Source: CAYWKS01 sp964458935 (GTDB lineage Bacteria; Planctomycetota; Phycisphaerae; Phycisphaerales; Zrk34). Taken from it: a stretch of 64,000 nt of DNA. Both the position numbers and the translations under genes were made by a program. The DNA lies in the NCBI GenBank assembly GCA_964458935.1, contig CAYWKS010000013.1, forward strand, positions 10,276-74,275, read 5' to 3'. The notes under the pieces were generated by a model. That model searched no databases, was not told the DNA's origin, and worked only from the letters and a program-made list of their open reading frames with translations. Shown here piece after piece: positions 49,898 through 59,173 of the stretch. Positions within the stretch are counted from its first letter, which is position 1, and each line of letters begins with the position of its first letter.

Positions 49898-52018
49898 TCA
49901 ACCGCCGAAGAAGCGGGCGATGTCGTTGTAGGTCACGAACAGGAAGATCGCCGCGAACATCGCCAGCCCGACCATGCTGATCGCCGACTGCACCTTGAGC
50001 GGGAGCGGCTTGCCGCGGAGCTTCTCCAGGACCAGCATGACGAACAGCCCGCCGTCGAGGATCGGCAACGGCAGGAAGTTGAGCACGGCGAGGTTCACGC
50101 TGATCAGCCCGCAGAAGTACAGCAGGTAGCTGAACCCGCGGTCGGCCATCCGCGTGCCGATCGCGGCGATGCCCACCGGGCCCGCCAGGTTGGTCGGCGA
50201 GACCGTCTGGTCGATCAGCCGCACGATCGTCATGTAGGTCTGCTCGACGAACAGCACGGTCTTGTCGAAGCCCATCCGCGCCGCGGTGATGGGCCCGCCG
50301 GCACGCAGCGGCTCGTCCAACTGGCTGAACGCCCCGATCGGGTCCAGCCACGTCAGCCCCGCCACCCGCTCCAGGCCCGGGCCGCTCAGCGTCACCGCCG
50401 TCGTCGCCTCGGTCCCGCCGAGCAGCGGGTCGATGTAGTCGATGGTGATCGGCTCGCCCGCCTCGGCGCCGCTCAGGCCGCGGCGGATGTCGGCGAACGA
50501 CGCGACGGGCCGGCCGTCGATCCGCAGGACCCGCGAGCCCGACGGGATGCCGCTCGATGCCAGCGGCTGATCGTCGAGCGTGTCCATGATGACCGCCGCG
50601 TCGATCGCCCAGGTGATCGTCACGCCCATGATGGGCTTGCTCCACGGGTACTGGCTGGCCGGGGCGATGGCGAAGGCCTGCCGCTCCGAGCCGCGGATGA
50701 CCTCGATGTCGATCGGGCCGTCCGCGTTGGCGGTGGTGTCGATGAACTGGGCGATGGTCGGCCAGGGTGTCTGGCCGATCGACGCCACGACGTCGTTCGG
50801 CTGGAGCTGACCGTCGGCGGGGCTGCCGGCGACGACGTCGTCGATGCGGATCGCCGGGACCAGCCCCAGCATGTGCGGGATGAGTTCCATGGCGTCGGGC
50901 CGGCGGGCGACGGTCGCGACGGACTGCTGCTGCATCTGGGTCTGCGGCTGGACGGTCGTGGTGACCCGTTCGCCGTTGGCCGACTCGAACGTCAGCTCCA
51001 GCGGCGAGCCCGCCGAGTCGTTGAGCATGTGCAGGTATTGCCAGTGGGCGTCGATGGGCGTGCCGTTCACCGCAACCAGCGTCATGCCCGGCTCGACGCC
51101 GAACTCGGCCAACTGCGCGGCGATCGCCTCGCGTGTCTTGCCGGACTTGGGCTCGACGAGCTGGGTGGAGGAAGGCGCGGTGATGCCGATCTGCAGGAAG
51201 CGAACATCCTGCTGGTCGTCCTCGGGCATCTCGGGGGCGATGCGGAAGCGGAGGTTGCGTTGGGGCCGATCCTGCCAGGCGGGGCGATCGACGAGCAGTT
51301 CGACCTTTTGCTCGTCGCCGCTGAGCGCGGTCATGACGCGCAGCTCATTGAAGTCGCTGGGCACATCGCCGTTGATGCTCAGCACGCGATCGCCGGGCTT
51401 CAGCCCGACGATGCTCGCGTCGTCGACGGCGACCGCGGAGGCGGCGGGCTGGCCCGGCACGACCGATCCGACGCGGGCCGGCGGGAAGTCGACGCCCCAC
51501 ATGAACGCGCCGATGAAGAAGACGACGGCGAAGAGGATGTTCATGATCACGCCGGCGCTGACGACGATCATCCGCTGCCAGACCGGCTTGTTGTTGTACG
51601 CCCGGGGATCGGGGCTGACCTTGGTGGGATCGAGGTCTTCCTGCCCGACCATGGCGACGTATCCGCCCAGCGGCAGGGCACACAGCGCGTACTCGGTCTC
51701 GCCGAGGCCGGCACGCTCGGCGGCATCCCAGAGCTTGGGGTCTTCCCAGGCGAGCTCGCCGGGCTGCTCGCCCCGCGCGGCCAGGTCCTGCTTGACCTTC
51801 TCCATGAACGGGTCGGTCGTCGCGCCAAGCCGAAACCCCACGCCCTTGCGGTATGACAGGAAGGGCTTGCCGAACCCGACGGCGAAGCGCCGCACCCGGA
51901 TGCCGACCCACTTGGCCGTGGCGAAGTGCCCCAGCTCATGCACGAAGATGATCACGCCCAGCGCGACGATGAACAGGGCGAAGTTACCGAGTCCTGAGAG
52001 GAAACCGAGCATTGTCAC
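49898..52018 (-). CDS. rseP: site-2 membrane metalloprotease RseP with PDZ domains
   Basis: A 706-residue M50 intramembrane protease that releases regulators such as anti-sigma factors. The zinc site HELGH is in the first membrane segment (VIIFVHELGHFATAKWVGI), and the third ligand is in NFLPLPILDGG near the C-terminus. Between them at least two PDZ-like regions are visible (VVAGSPADGQLQPNDVVASI; SSGIPSGSRVLRIDGRPVAS), plus one around SIVGLKPGDRVLSING. It is ~250 residues longer than E. coli RseP because of the extra PDZ-type part. AGGAG lies 5 nt before the ATG. It follows dxr, a conserved pairing. Confidence 0.93.
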   Translation of the reverse strand: MTMLGFLSGLGNFALFIVALGVIIFVHELGHFATAKWVGIRVRRFAVGFGKPFLSYRKGVGFRLGATTDPFMEKVKQDLAARGEQPGELAWEDPKLWDAAERAGLGETEYALCALPLGGYVAMVGQEDLDPTKVSPDPRAYNNKPVWQRMIVVSAGVIMNILFAVVFFIGAFMWGVDFPPARVGSVVPGQPAASAVAVDDASIVGLKPGDRVLSINGDVPSDFNELRVMTALSGDEQKVELLVDRPAWQDRPQRNLRFRIAPEMPEDDQQDVRFLQIGITAPSSTQLVEPKSGKTREAIAAQLAEFGVEPGMTLVAVNGTPIDAHWQYLHMLNDSAGSPLELTFESANGERVTTTVQPQTQMQQQSVATVARRPDAMELIPHMLGLVPAIRIDDVVAGSPADGQLQPNDVVASIGQTPWPTIAQFIDTTANADGPIDIEVIRGSERQAFAIAPASQYPWSKPIMGVTITWAIDAAVIMDTLDDQPLASSGIPSGSRVLRIDGRPVASFADIRRGLSGAEAGEPITIDYIDPLLGGTEATTAVTLSGPGLERVAGLTWLDPIGAFSQLDEPLRAGGPITAARMGFDKTVLFVEQTYMTIVRLIDQTVSPTNLAGPVGIAAIGTRMADRGFSYLLYFCGLISVNLAVLNFLPLPILDGGLFVMLVLEKLRGKPLPLKVQSAISMVGLAMFAAIFLFVTYNDIARFFGG

Positions 52019-52093
52019 TCCTGCGATGTCATGCGGCTGAGGTTGGCCCTTGGCCGGGAAACAGGCGGATTGTAGCCCCGACGGCGATACAGG

Positions 52094-53275
52094 TCAGATG
52101 GCCCGCTCGACGAACGCCCGGGCGGCGGCATCGGCCCGCAGCACGTCGCCCAGCGTCGCGACCGGCGAAGCGTCGATCGCGTCCAGCGCCGCGGCAACGA
52201 GCTCGGTGATCCGGCCGAAGCGAATCCGCTCGTCGAGGAAGGCGGCGACGGCCGCCTCGTTGGCCGCGTTGAGCACGGCGCCGCTGGTCCCGCCGGTCTC
52301 GATGACGCGATACGCCAGCTTCAACGCCGGGAAACGCTCGAAGTCCGGCTGCTCAAACTCCAGCCGATCGAGCTGGGTCCAGTCCAGCGGCTGGCTGCAG
52401 CCGCTCGCTCGCCGCGGCCAGGTTAACGCATACTGAATCGGTGTCTTCATGTCCGGCGTGCCGAGCTGCGCCAGGATCGAGTGGTCGGTGAACTCCACGA
52501 AGCTGTGGGCGATCGACTGGGGATGGATGATCACGTCGATCTGGTCGGCGGCGAGCCCGAACAGCCAGTGCGCCTCGATGATCTCCAGGGCCTTGTTCAT
52601 CATCGAGGCCGAGTCGATGGTGATCTTGCGGCCCATGCGCCAGGTGGGATGGGCCAGCGCCTGGTCCACGGTGGCGTTCTGGATGTGTTCGCGGGTGGCG
52701 GCGCGGAACGGGCCGCCGGAGGCCGTGAGCACGATGCGCTTGACCGGTGCGCCGTGGCGTTCGCCCTGTTCGGCGAGGCACTGGAAGATCGCCGAGTGCT
52801 CGGAGTCGATCGGCAGCAGCGGCACGCGGTGCTTGCGGGCGAGCGGGACCACCAGCTCGCCCGCGGCGACGAGCGTTTCCTTGTTGGCCAGGGCGATCGT
52901 GGTGCCGCGTTCGATCGCCCGGATCGTCGCGGGCAGCCCGGCCGATCCAACCACCGCGCCGACGAGCACATCGGCATGCACGGCCTCGACCAGGTCGACC
53001 AGGGCGTTCGAGCCATTGTGGATCGTGGCGTGCGGCAGGGCGTTCCGCAGGTCGTCGCAGCCCTCGGTGTGAGCCAGCGCCAGGTGCGGTACGCCGAAGT
53101 CGCGGGCCTGCTCGACGAGCGTCGGGACGTTGGACCCGGCGGCGAGGCCGACCACGTCGTACGCCTCGCCGAGGTGCCGCACGACGCGGAGCGTGTTGCA
53201 GCCGATGCTGCCGGTCGAACCGAGCAGGACCAGGCGTCGGGGCTTGGCGGGCGATGCGGCGTCGGTCGTGGTCAT
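52094..53275 (-). CDS. dxr: 1-deoxy-D-xylulose 5-phosphate reductoisomerase
   Basis: Dxr makes 2-C-methyl-D-erythritol 4-phosphate in the MEP isoprenoid pathway. The NADPH site is at the N-terminus (LVLLGSTGSIGCNTLRVV). Family segments include ALANKETLVAAGELV, the metal/substrate residues in LPIDSEHSAIFQCL, LTASGGPF and the C-terminal VLNAANEAAVAAFL. At 393 residues the length is normal. I chose the ATG of TTTDAASPAK; TAGAAT lies 7 nt before it, and the open frame further upstream lies inside the rne/rng gene. It sits between the RNase E/G gene and rseP. Confidence 0.96.
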   Translation of the reverse strand: MTTTDAASPAKPRRLVLLGSTGSIGCNTLRVVRHLGEAYDVVGLAAGSNVPTLVEQARDFGVPHLALAHTEGCDDLRNALPHATIHNGSNALVDLVEAVHADVLVGAVVGSAGLPATIRAIERGTTIALANKETLVAAGELVVPLARKHRVPLLPIDSEHSAIFQCLAEQGERHGAPVKRIVLTASGGPFRAATREHIQNATVDQALAHPTWRMGRKITIDSASMMNKALEIIEAHWLFGLAADQIDVIIHPQSIAHSFVEFTDHSILAQLGTPDMKTPIQYALTWPRRASGCSQPLDWTQLDRLEFEQPDFERFPALKLAYRVIETGGTSGAVLNAANEAAVAAFLDERIRFGRITELVAAALDAIDASPVATLGDVLRADAAARAFVERAI

Positions 53276-53282
53276 GCGGTGG

Positions 53283-53288
53283 ATTCTA
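53283..53288 (-). promoter_or_regulatory. candidate leaderless -10 element of dxr
   Basis: On the minus strand TAGAAT lies exactly 7 nt before the dxr ATG, overlapping the stop of the upstream gene. No clear -35 and no Shine-Dalgarno are visible. Confidence 0.45.
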
Positions 53289-55298
53289 CCGGGATTCGGC
53301 GGCTTCCGGGGCGGTATCGCCCGAGGCCTGTGCGGCGTCGGGGGCGTCGGCGGCATCCGCCGCGGCGCCGGCCGAACCCTTACGTCGCCGCCGGCCGCCG
53401 CGTCGGCGACGTCGCTTCTTGGTCGGTTCAGCTGAGTCGGCGGGCTCATCCTCGCCCGCGGTGACCGCGTCGTCCTGCGGTGGATCGCCCGGCTTGTCAT
53501 CCTCCGTGTCGGTGTCGGATGTGGCCGGCTCGTCCGTGGCGTCGGCCTTGGCGGCCTTGGACTTGCTGCCTCGTCCGCGGCCGCCGCGACGGCGCCGCTT
53601 ACGCCGCGACCCGCCGGGCTTGTCCGCATCGCTCGCCTCGGGCGATGCGTCGGCCTGATCCTCGCCGGTCTGCTCCTCGTTGTCCTCGAAGTCGTCGATG
53701 TCCTCCGGGGCCGGCTGGGAGCCCAGGTCATCATCACTGGAGAAGTCGGGCGTCTTGGGCGCGGGCAGTGCATCGATATCCACCTTCACGCCCCGCGCGT
53801 CGTAAGCGTCGAGCTTCACGTCGTCCGGCCGCATCTCCTGATCGAGGTGGATGTCGACATGCTTCTCCAGTGTCTGCTCGAGCTTGAGCAGGGCGCCGCG
53901 CTTGCGGTTGAGCAGCATTTCACCGACCTCCGGCCGCACCGTCAGCGACAGCTTGTGCACGCGTTCGGCGGCGAGGATGACCGCGACGCGCCGCATGACC
54001 TGCAGGGCGACCGACTCGTAGGTGCGGACGATGGCCTGGCCTTCGCACGTGGGGCAGACCGTGTGCAGCGACCGCTTGAGGCTCGGCCTCATGCGCTGCC
54101 GCGTCAGCGACAGCAGGCCCAGCTCGTTGATCTTCAGCGTCTTGCTTCGGGCGCGGTCCTTCTTGAGACTGTCGCGAAAGCGTCGTTCGATCTCGCGGCG
54201 GTGCTTGTTCTGATACATGTCGATCAGGTCGAGCACCACCACGCCGCCGAGGTCGCGCAGCCGCAGTTGACGCGCGATCTCGTCGACGGCTTCCTGGTTG
54301 GTGTGGAAGGCGGTGGATTCGGCGTCGCCCTTGTCGCGGTACTTGCCGCTGTTGACGTCGATGGCGACCATGGCCTCGGTGGTATCGATGACCAGCGACC
54401 CGCCCGACGGCAGGGGCACCTCGCGGTGGCCGATGCCCTCGATCTGCCGCTCGATGTCGAACGCGTCGAACAGCGGGATGTGCCGGTCGTAGTGGATGAC
54501 GCGCGTGGCCCCGCGGGGCAGGGCGATGCGCATGAAGTCCTGGGCGCGTCGGGCGGCCTGCTCGTCGTCGACGATGATCCGCTTCACGTCGTTGCTCAGC
54601 ACGTCCCGGAGGGTGCGAATGACCAGGTCGGATTCGCGGTAGAGCTCCGCCGGGCCGCCGCCGCTCTTCATCCGCCGCTCGATCTGCTTCCACAGCCGCA
54701 TCAGGTACGCCAGGTCACGCTTAAGTTCGGTCTTGGTTCGGCCCATGCCGGCCGTGCGCACGATGAACCCGAAGTCCTCGGGCGGGTCGAGCTCGTCGAG
54801 GATGCGCCTGATCTCGCGGCGTTGCTCCTCGTCGTCGATCTTCCGCGAGACGCCGTGCCGCTCCATGTCGGGCATCATCACGATGAACCGGCCGGGGATC
54901 GAGAGGTAGCTGGTCAGCGTGGGGCCCTTGGTGCCGATGCCCTCCTTGAGCACCTGGACCAGGATCTGCTGGCCGCGCTTGAGGGCGTTCTGGATGGGCG
55001 GCCGGTCGCGGCGGGGGGTGCGCTTGCCGACGCGCTCGACCGCGTCATCGTCGTTGCCGAAGTAGCGGGGGTGCAGGTCGGAGATGTGCAGGAACCCGTT
55101 GCGCTGGAGCCCGAAGTCGACGAACGCCGCCTGGATGGACGGTTCGACGTTGGTGATGCGTCCGCGGTAGATGTTGCCGACGTGGATCTCGTCGCTGGCG
55201 CGTTCGGTGTAGAGCTCTTCGAGCTTGCCGCCTTCGACGATGGCGATGCGGCATTCCTCGCCGGGCACGTAGTTGATCAGCATGTCCTGATCGGGCAT
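53286..55298 (-). CDS. ribonuclease E/G family protein
   Basis: A 670-residue endoribonuclease for mRNA decay and rRNA maturation. It has an S1 domain (~35-115, IHVGNIYRGRITNVEPSIQA), an RNase H-like and DNase I-like catalytic core with metal Asp residues in MVAIDVNSGKYRDKG and GGVVVLDLIDM, and the zinc-link Cys pair (TVCPTCEGQ). The last ~160 residues are an acidic/basic low-complexity tail (KRRRRGGRGRG, KKRRRRRGGRRRR) like the RNA-binding scaffold of RNase E. RNase E and RNase G cannot be separated cleanly; the tail favours E. Confidence 0.92.
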   Translation of the reverse strand: MPDQDMLINYVPGEECRIAIVEGGKLEELYTERASDEIHVGNIYRGRITNVEPSIQAAFVDFGLQRNGFLHISDLHPRYFGNDDDAVERVGKRTPRRDRPPIQNALKRGQQILVQVLKEGIGTKGPTLTSYLSIPGRFIVMMPDMERHGVSRKIDDEEQRREIRRILDELDPPEDFGFIVRTAGMGRTKTELKRDLAYLMRLWKQIERRMKSGGGPAELYRESDLVIRTLRDVLSNDVKRIIVDDEQAARRAQDFMRIALPRGATRVIHYDRHIPLFDAFDIERQIEGIGHREVPLPSGGSLVIDTTEAMVAIDVNSGKYRDKGDAESTAFHTNQEAVDEIARQLRLRDLGGVVVLDLIDMYQNKHRREIERRFRDSLKKDRARSKTLKINELGLLSLTRQRMRPSLKRSLHTVCPTCEGQAIVRTYESVALQVMRRVAVILAAERVHKLSLTVRPEVGEMLLNRKRGALLKLEQTLEKHVDIHLDQEMRPDDVKLDAYDARGVKVDIDALPAPKTPDFSSDDDLGSQPAPEDIDDFEDNEEQTGEDQADASPEASDADKPGGSRRKRRRRGGRGRGSKSKAAKADATDEPATSDTDTEDDKPGDPPQDDAVTAGEDEPADSAEPTKKRRRRRGGRRRRKGSAGAAADAADAPDAAQASGDTAPEAAESR

Positions 55299-55479
55299 CG
55301 AGATGAATCCTGTGTGGCATCCGCGGCCGGCTCGCGGGCGGCGCCGAAACGGCGCGCCGGCCCGACGGGCGTGGCGGATGGCGACCCGGTCGCGCTCGAC
55401 CCCGTATCAAACGTGGCGGGGGAGCGGCGCCGGCCGCGGTGCTTGACTGTGCCCGAGGGAGTGGCTGGACCGTCCGGCC

Positions 55480-57237
55480 TCATCCGATGAACTGGTCACC
55501 GTATGCCTCGGGGATGACTCTTCTGGCCTCGTCCTTGAGGTAATTGAGTACTTGTCTTTCGGAGTCGTAACTGGCCGCCCGGCGCGCGACGCGCTCGCAC
55601 TGTTCGATCGAGACCGAGCGGATCAACTTCTTGATTTCCGGTATGGCCTGCGGCGTCATCGACAGCTTACGCAGGCCCATGCCAATCAACAGCATAACAA
55701 ATTCTACCTCGCCGGCCATCTCCCCGCAGCACGTCAGCTCGACCCGGTGCCGCTTCGACGCCCGGATCACGTCCTTGATCAGCATCAGCACCGCCGGGTG
55801 GGCCGACGAGAACAGGCTCGCGACCCGTTCATTGGATCGGTCAACCGCCAGGGTGTACTGCACAAGGTCGTTGGTCCCGATGGAGAAGAAATCGACTTCC
55901 TGGGCGAAGGCCTTGGCCATCAGCGCCGCCGAGGGCACCTCGATCATGATCCCCACGTCGATATCGGGGTCGAAAGGGATCTCCTCCTCGTCGAGGTCTT
56001 CCATCACGTCGTTGAGGATCATCCGCGCCTGGCGCAGCTCCATCATGTTCGTGATCAGCGGGAACATGATGCGGAGCTTGCCATGGCTCGACGCCCGCAG
56101 GATCGCCCGCAGGTGCAGCTTGAACATCGCCAGGTCCTGCAGGCACAGCCGGATCGAGCGGCACCCCAGGAACGGGTTGGGCTCGGGCTCGGCGATGCGG
56201 CTCTGGGTGAGCTTGTCCGCGCCCAGGTCGAACGTGCGGACCGTGAGCGGGCGGCCCTCCAGCAGTTCCAGCGTCTGGCGGATCGCCTCGTACTGCTCCT
56301 CTTCGGTCGGGTCGTGGTCCGCCGACAGGTACAGGAACTCGGTCCGGTAGAGCCCGACGCCGACCGCGCCCTTGCTCAAGGCGGGCGGCACTTCGTAGGG
56401 GAACTCGATGTTCGCCAGCAGATCGATCCGCACGCCGTCGGTCGTGACCGCCGGCAGGCCCGCCACCTGCTCCAACTCCGATTCGAAGCTGCGGAACCGT
56501 TCGAGATATCCGCGATACTCCTCGAGCTGATTCGGGTCGGGATCGATGATCATCAACCCGCGGTTGCCGTCGATGATGACCGTGTCGCCGGATTGCACGG
56601 CGCGGGAGGCGTCCTCGAGGCCGACGATCGCGGGAATGCCCAGCGCCCGGGCCACGATGGCCGTGTGGCTGGTGCGGCCGCCCAGGTCCGTCGCCATCGC
56701 CTTGATCTTCTGCTTGTCCAGCGCCGCGGTCTGGCTGGGCGTCAGGTCGTGGGCGACGAGGACGGCCTCGTGATCCAACCGGCCCACTTCCGTCTGCACC
56801 TCGGTGAGCAGATGCCGCAGCACCCGCCGCTCCAGGTCCCACACGTCGTTAACACGCTCGCGGAAGATCTCGTTGGGCTGGGCGAGAAAGGTCTGCGCCA
56901 GGTTGCGGAGGATGCTGGTCAGGGCGAACTCGGCGGTGACCAGCTCGCGTTCGATCATCTCGTCGATCTGCCGGACCAGCGCCGGGTCGTGCAGCATGCC
57001 CAGGTGGAACCCGAAGATCTTGGCCGGCTCGGGGCCCAGATCGGATTCCACCTGGTCGCGCAATTGCTGCAGTTCGGCGGTGGCCGCCTTGATCGCCTCG
57101 TCGAGCCGACCACGCTGGCGGGGCACCCGGTCGCGGGTGATCGTGCGGCGGGGGACGCGCACATCCTGGGTGTCGATGACCACTGCGGGGTAGATCGCCA
57201 CACCGGGCGCAACCGGGATGCCCTTCTTGATTTCCAT
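55480..57237 (-). CDS. ptsI: phosphoenolpyruvate-protein phosphotransferase (PTS enzyme I)
   Basis: Enzyme I takes phosphate from PEP to a His and passes it to HPr. The protein has 585 residues. The phospho-His segment is GGRTSHTAIVARALGIPAIVG (about residues 185-205). The PEP-binding C-terminal barrel has GLYRTEFLYL, IMFPLITNMMELRQA, FFSIGTNDLVQYTLAVDR and catalytic Cys in LTCCGEMAGE. Start set at MEIKKGIPVAPGVA, 19 codons inside the longest frame. No HPr or sugar permease gene is near, so the role may be regulatory; that is inference. No Shine-Dalgarno is evident. Confidence 0.95.
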   Translation of the reverse strand: MEIKKGIPVAPGVAIYPAVVIDTQDVRVPRRTITRDRVPRQRGRLDEAIKAATAELQQLRDQVESDLGPEPAKIFGFHLGMLHDPALVRQIDEMIERELVTAEFALTSILRNLAQTFLAQPNEIFRERVNDVWDLERRVLRHLLTEVQTEVGRLDHEAVLVAHDLTPSQTAALDKQKIKAMATDLGGRTSHTAIVARALGIPAIVGLEDASRAVQSGDTVIIDGNRGLMIIDPDPNQLEEYRGYLERFRSFESELEQVAGLPAVTTDGVRIDLLANIEFPYEVPPALSKGAVGVGLYRTEFLYLSADHDPTEEEQYEAIRQTLELLEGRPLTVRTFDLGADKLTQSRIAEPEPNPFLGCRSIRLCLQDLAMFKLHLRAILRASSHGKLRIMFPLITNMMELRQARMILNDVMEDLDEEEIPFDPDIDVGIMIEVPSAALMAKAFAQEVDFFSIGTNDLVQYTLAVDRSNERVASLFSSAHPAVLMLIKDVIRASKRHRVELTCCGEMAGEVEFVMLLIGMGLRKLSMTPQAIPEIKKLIRSVSIEQCERVARRAASYDSERQVLNYLKDEARRVIPEAYGDQFIG

Positions 57238-57330
57238 GGCCGTTGGAGAAAGTCGGGATGCCGGGAATGGCCCAGGACCCCAAGTCTCCCGCACAAAGTC
57301 CTCATCCGCGCCGGCGGCGCGGCAGGTGAT

Positions 57331-58524
57331 TCAGCGCTTGGCCGACTTCGCCAGCTTCTCGGCAATATCGGTTCTTTCCCAGGCGAACTTGGGGTTGCCA
57401 AAGTGCCCGTGATAGGCCGTGTGCCGATAAACCGGCTTGCGGAGGTCGAGCATCTCGATGATGCCGCGCGGCGTCAGCTTGAAGTGCTTGCGCACCAGTT
57501 CGCTGATCCGTTCGGTCGCCAGCTTCTCCGTGCCGAAGCAGTCGACGTGCACCGAGGTGGGCTCGGCCACACCGATCGCATAACTCAACTGGACCTCGCA
57601 GACGTCGGCCAGCTTCGCCGCCACCACGTTCTTCGCGATGTACCGCGCCATGTAAGTCGCCGAACGGTCGACCTTGGTCGGGTCCTTGCCGCTGAACGCC
57701 CCGCCGCCGTGCCGCCCGCGACCGCCGTACGTGTCCACGATGATCTTCCGGCCGGTCAGGCCCGTATCGCCGTGCGGCCCGCCGATCTCGAACTGGCCCG
57801 TCGGGTTGACGTGGATCGTCACGTCCTTCGGGTTGTACAGCTTCTTGGGCATGCAAGGCTCGATCAGGTGCTTGATCACCGCCTTCTTCAACTCGCTCTG
57901 CTTGGCCTTGCCGTTCCACCGCGCGTCGTGCTGCGTCGACAGGACCACCGTGTCGATCCGCTTGGGCGTCAGGCCCTCGTATTCCACGGTGACCTGGCTC
58001 TTGGCGTCCGGACGCAGACCCTTGATCGTCGGCTGCTTGGACCGGCGGATCTTCACGTGCTGGTCCATCAGCTTGTGCGACAACTGGATCGGCAGCGGCA
58101 TCAATTGCGATGTCTCGCGGCAGGCGAACCCGAACATCATGCCCTGGTCGCCGGCGCCTTCCTTGTCCACGCCCATCGCGATGTCCCCGGACTGGCCGTG
58201 GATCGTCCGGATCACGGCGCAGCTGTCGGCGTCGAACCGCATGTCGGGATCGGTGTAGCCGATCTCACGAATGGTCTGGCGCGCCGTATCCTCGACCTGC
58301 TCGAGGGCTTTGATACCCGCGTCGTTGTGCACGGTCACCTCGCCGGCGACCACGACCAGCCCGGTCGTGCACAGCGTCTCGCAGGCACAGCGGGCCATCG
58401 GGTCCGCCTCAAGGAGCGAATCCAGCACGGCGTCAGAGACCTGGTCGGAGACCTTGTCCGGGTGGCCCATCGAGACGGATTCGCTGGTAAACAGCACGGT
58501 TTCGTCGTCTTTCCATACACTCAC
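57331..58524 (-). CDS. metK: S-adenosylmethionine synthetase
   Basis: MetK makes SAM from methionine and ATP. The 397-residue length is typical. Signatures are FTSESVSMGHPDKVSDQVSD, the GAGDQGMMFGFA hexapeptide region, and GGGAFSGKDPTKVDRSATYMAR, the phosphate-binding loop. The start is GTG with AGAGGA 7 nt upstream. A likely own promoter lies at 58604-58632. No SAM riboswitch core was recognised in the leader. Confidence 0.97.
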   Translation of the reverse strand: MSVWKDDETVLFTSESVSMGHPDKVSDQVSDAVLDSLLEADPMARCACETLCTTGLVVVAGEVTVHNDAGIKALEQVEDTARQTIREIGYTDPDMRFDADSCAVIRTIHGQSGDIAMGVDKEGAGDQGMMFGFACRETSQLMPLPIQLSHKLMDQHVKIRRSKQPTIKGLRPDAKSQVTVEYEGLTPKRIDTVVLSTQHDARWNGKAKQSELKKAVIKHLIEPCMPKKLYNPKDVTIHVNPTGQFEIGGPHGDTGLTGRKIIVDTYGGRGRHGGGAFSGKDPTKVDRSATYMARYIAKNVVAAKLADVCEVQLSYAIGVAEPTSVHVDCFGTEKLATERISELVRKHFKLTPRGIIEMLDLRKPVYRHTAYHGHFGNPKFAWERTDIAEKLAKSAKR

Positions 58525-58603
58525 AGATGCGTCCTCTTACGGTTAGCTAAAGGGCTCCAAATCGTTCTTGATGCTTGGTCATCAACGTGCGGTAATCCAT
58601 GCG

Positions 58604-58632
58604 CTTATAACGCACGGCCCCGCCAGCAGCAA
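58604..58632 (-). promoter_or_regulatory. probable metK promoter
   Basis: On the minus strand TTGCTG (58632-58627), a 17-bp spacer and TATAAG (58609-58604) predict a ~73-nt leader for metK. This would make the RNA at 58762-59099 an independent unit. Confidence 0.55.
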
Positions 58633-58761
58633 GCCACACGCGAAGAATCCCTGACGATCGTCCAGCGACAGGCATCACACGACATGACCGGAAAAGCGGG
58701 CGCGAGTTCTTTCACGCTCACGCCTCGCCTTGGTGTTGTAACAGGCGTCACCCCAAAGCAC

Positions 58762-59099
58762 AAGGGGCGGCCAATGTTCATTGACCGCCCCTTCTTGCGT
58801 CCCCTCCTCCGACGATGTCCCTCCTCCTGCAAGGCATGGAACCGCCTCCTCCAGCAGTTCCACACCGCCCGGAACCGGCCACCTGAGGCTCCTCTCGCCC
58901 CGTTGACCCAGCAGGCGCGATGCACACGCGTCCACTGGCCGTATGAACAGGCCACGCAGAGCCCATCACGTCATGCGACAGTGCTCAACGAACCCTCGGA
59001 AATGGCATGTTGTCTAAATGCTCGCCTCCGTTGCGAGCGGGAACATGTGTCTGCTTCGTCTGACCCGCCGCAAGAACTTGCGGGCGCGAACTGACAACC
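58762..59099 (-). ncRNA. candidate GGA-loop regulatory RNA (CsrB/RsmZ-like architecture)
   Basis: On the minus strand, hairpins display GGA in loops. 59038-59020: 6-bp stem, loop AACGGAG. 58901-58885: 5-bp stem, loop GAGAGGA. 58865-58834: 12-bp stem, loop TGGAGGAG. 58833-58794: 5-bp stem around a 30-nt loop with two GGAGGAGG. A 14-bp terminator-like hairpin abuts at 58793-58762. There are 12 GGA trinucleotides. Five stem positions are G.U on this strand and would be A.C on the other, so the strand is fixed. CsrA/RsmA-sequestering RNAs have this build; CsrA itself is not in the window. The tail after the last hairpin is not T-rich. Confidence 0.6.
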
Positions 59100-59105
59100 A
59101 CAGTG

Positions 59106-59133
59106 AAAGTAACATGCCCGACGCAAATGTCAA
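59106..59133 (-). promoter_or_regulatory. promoter of the GGA-loop RNA
   Basis: On the minus strand TTGACA (59133-59128), a 16-bp spacer and TACTTT (59111-59106) predict +1 at about 59099. It is located between rluD and the hairpin array. Confidence 0.65.
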
Positions 59134-59173
59134 TGCCAAAGTCCATCTTGTGTACACGCTTTAAGCGGCCGAT

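Noticed and set aside
58525..58761. SAM riboswitch upstream of metK
   Set aside because: I looked for SAM-I, SAM-II and SAH-type conserved cores and saw none; only generic hairpins.
58794..58865. Plus-strand CCTCCTCC-loop RNA resembling cuckoo (CcsR) RNAs
   Set aside because: The loops fit, but three pairs of the 12-bp stem (plus one in each of two neighbouring hairpins) become A.C mismatches on the plus strand, and no plus-strand promoter was found.
58605..58955. 116-codon frame in the metK-rluD gap
   Set aside because: Composition is Arg/Cys/Trp-rich with no motif, and the same DNA is better explained by RNA hairpins with strand-specific G.U pairs.
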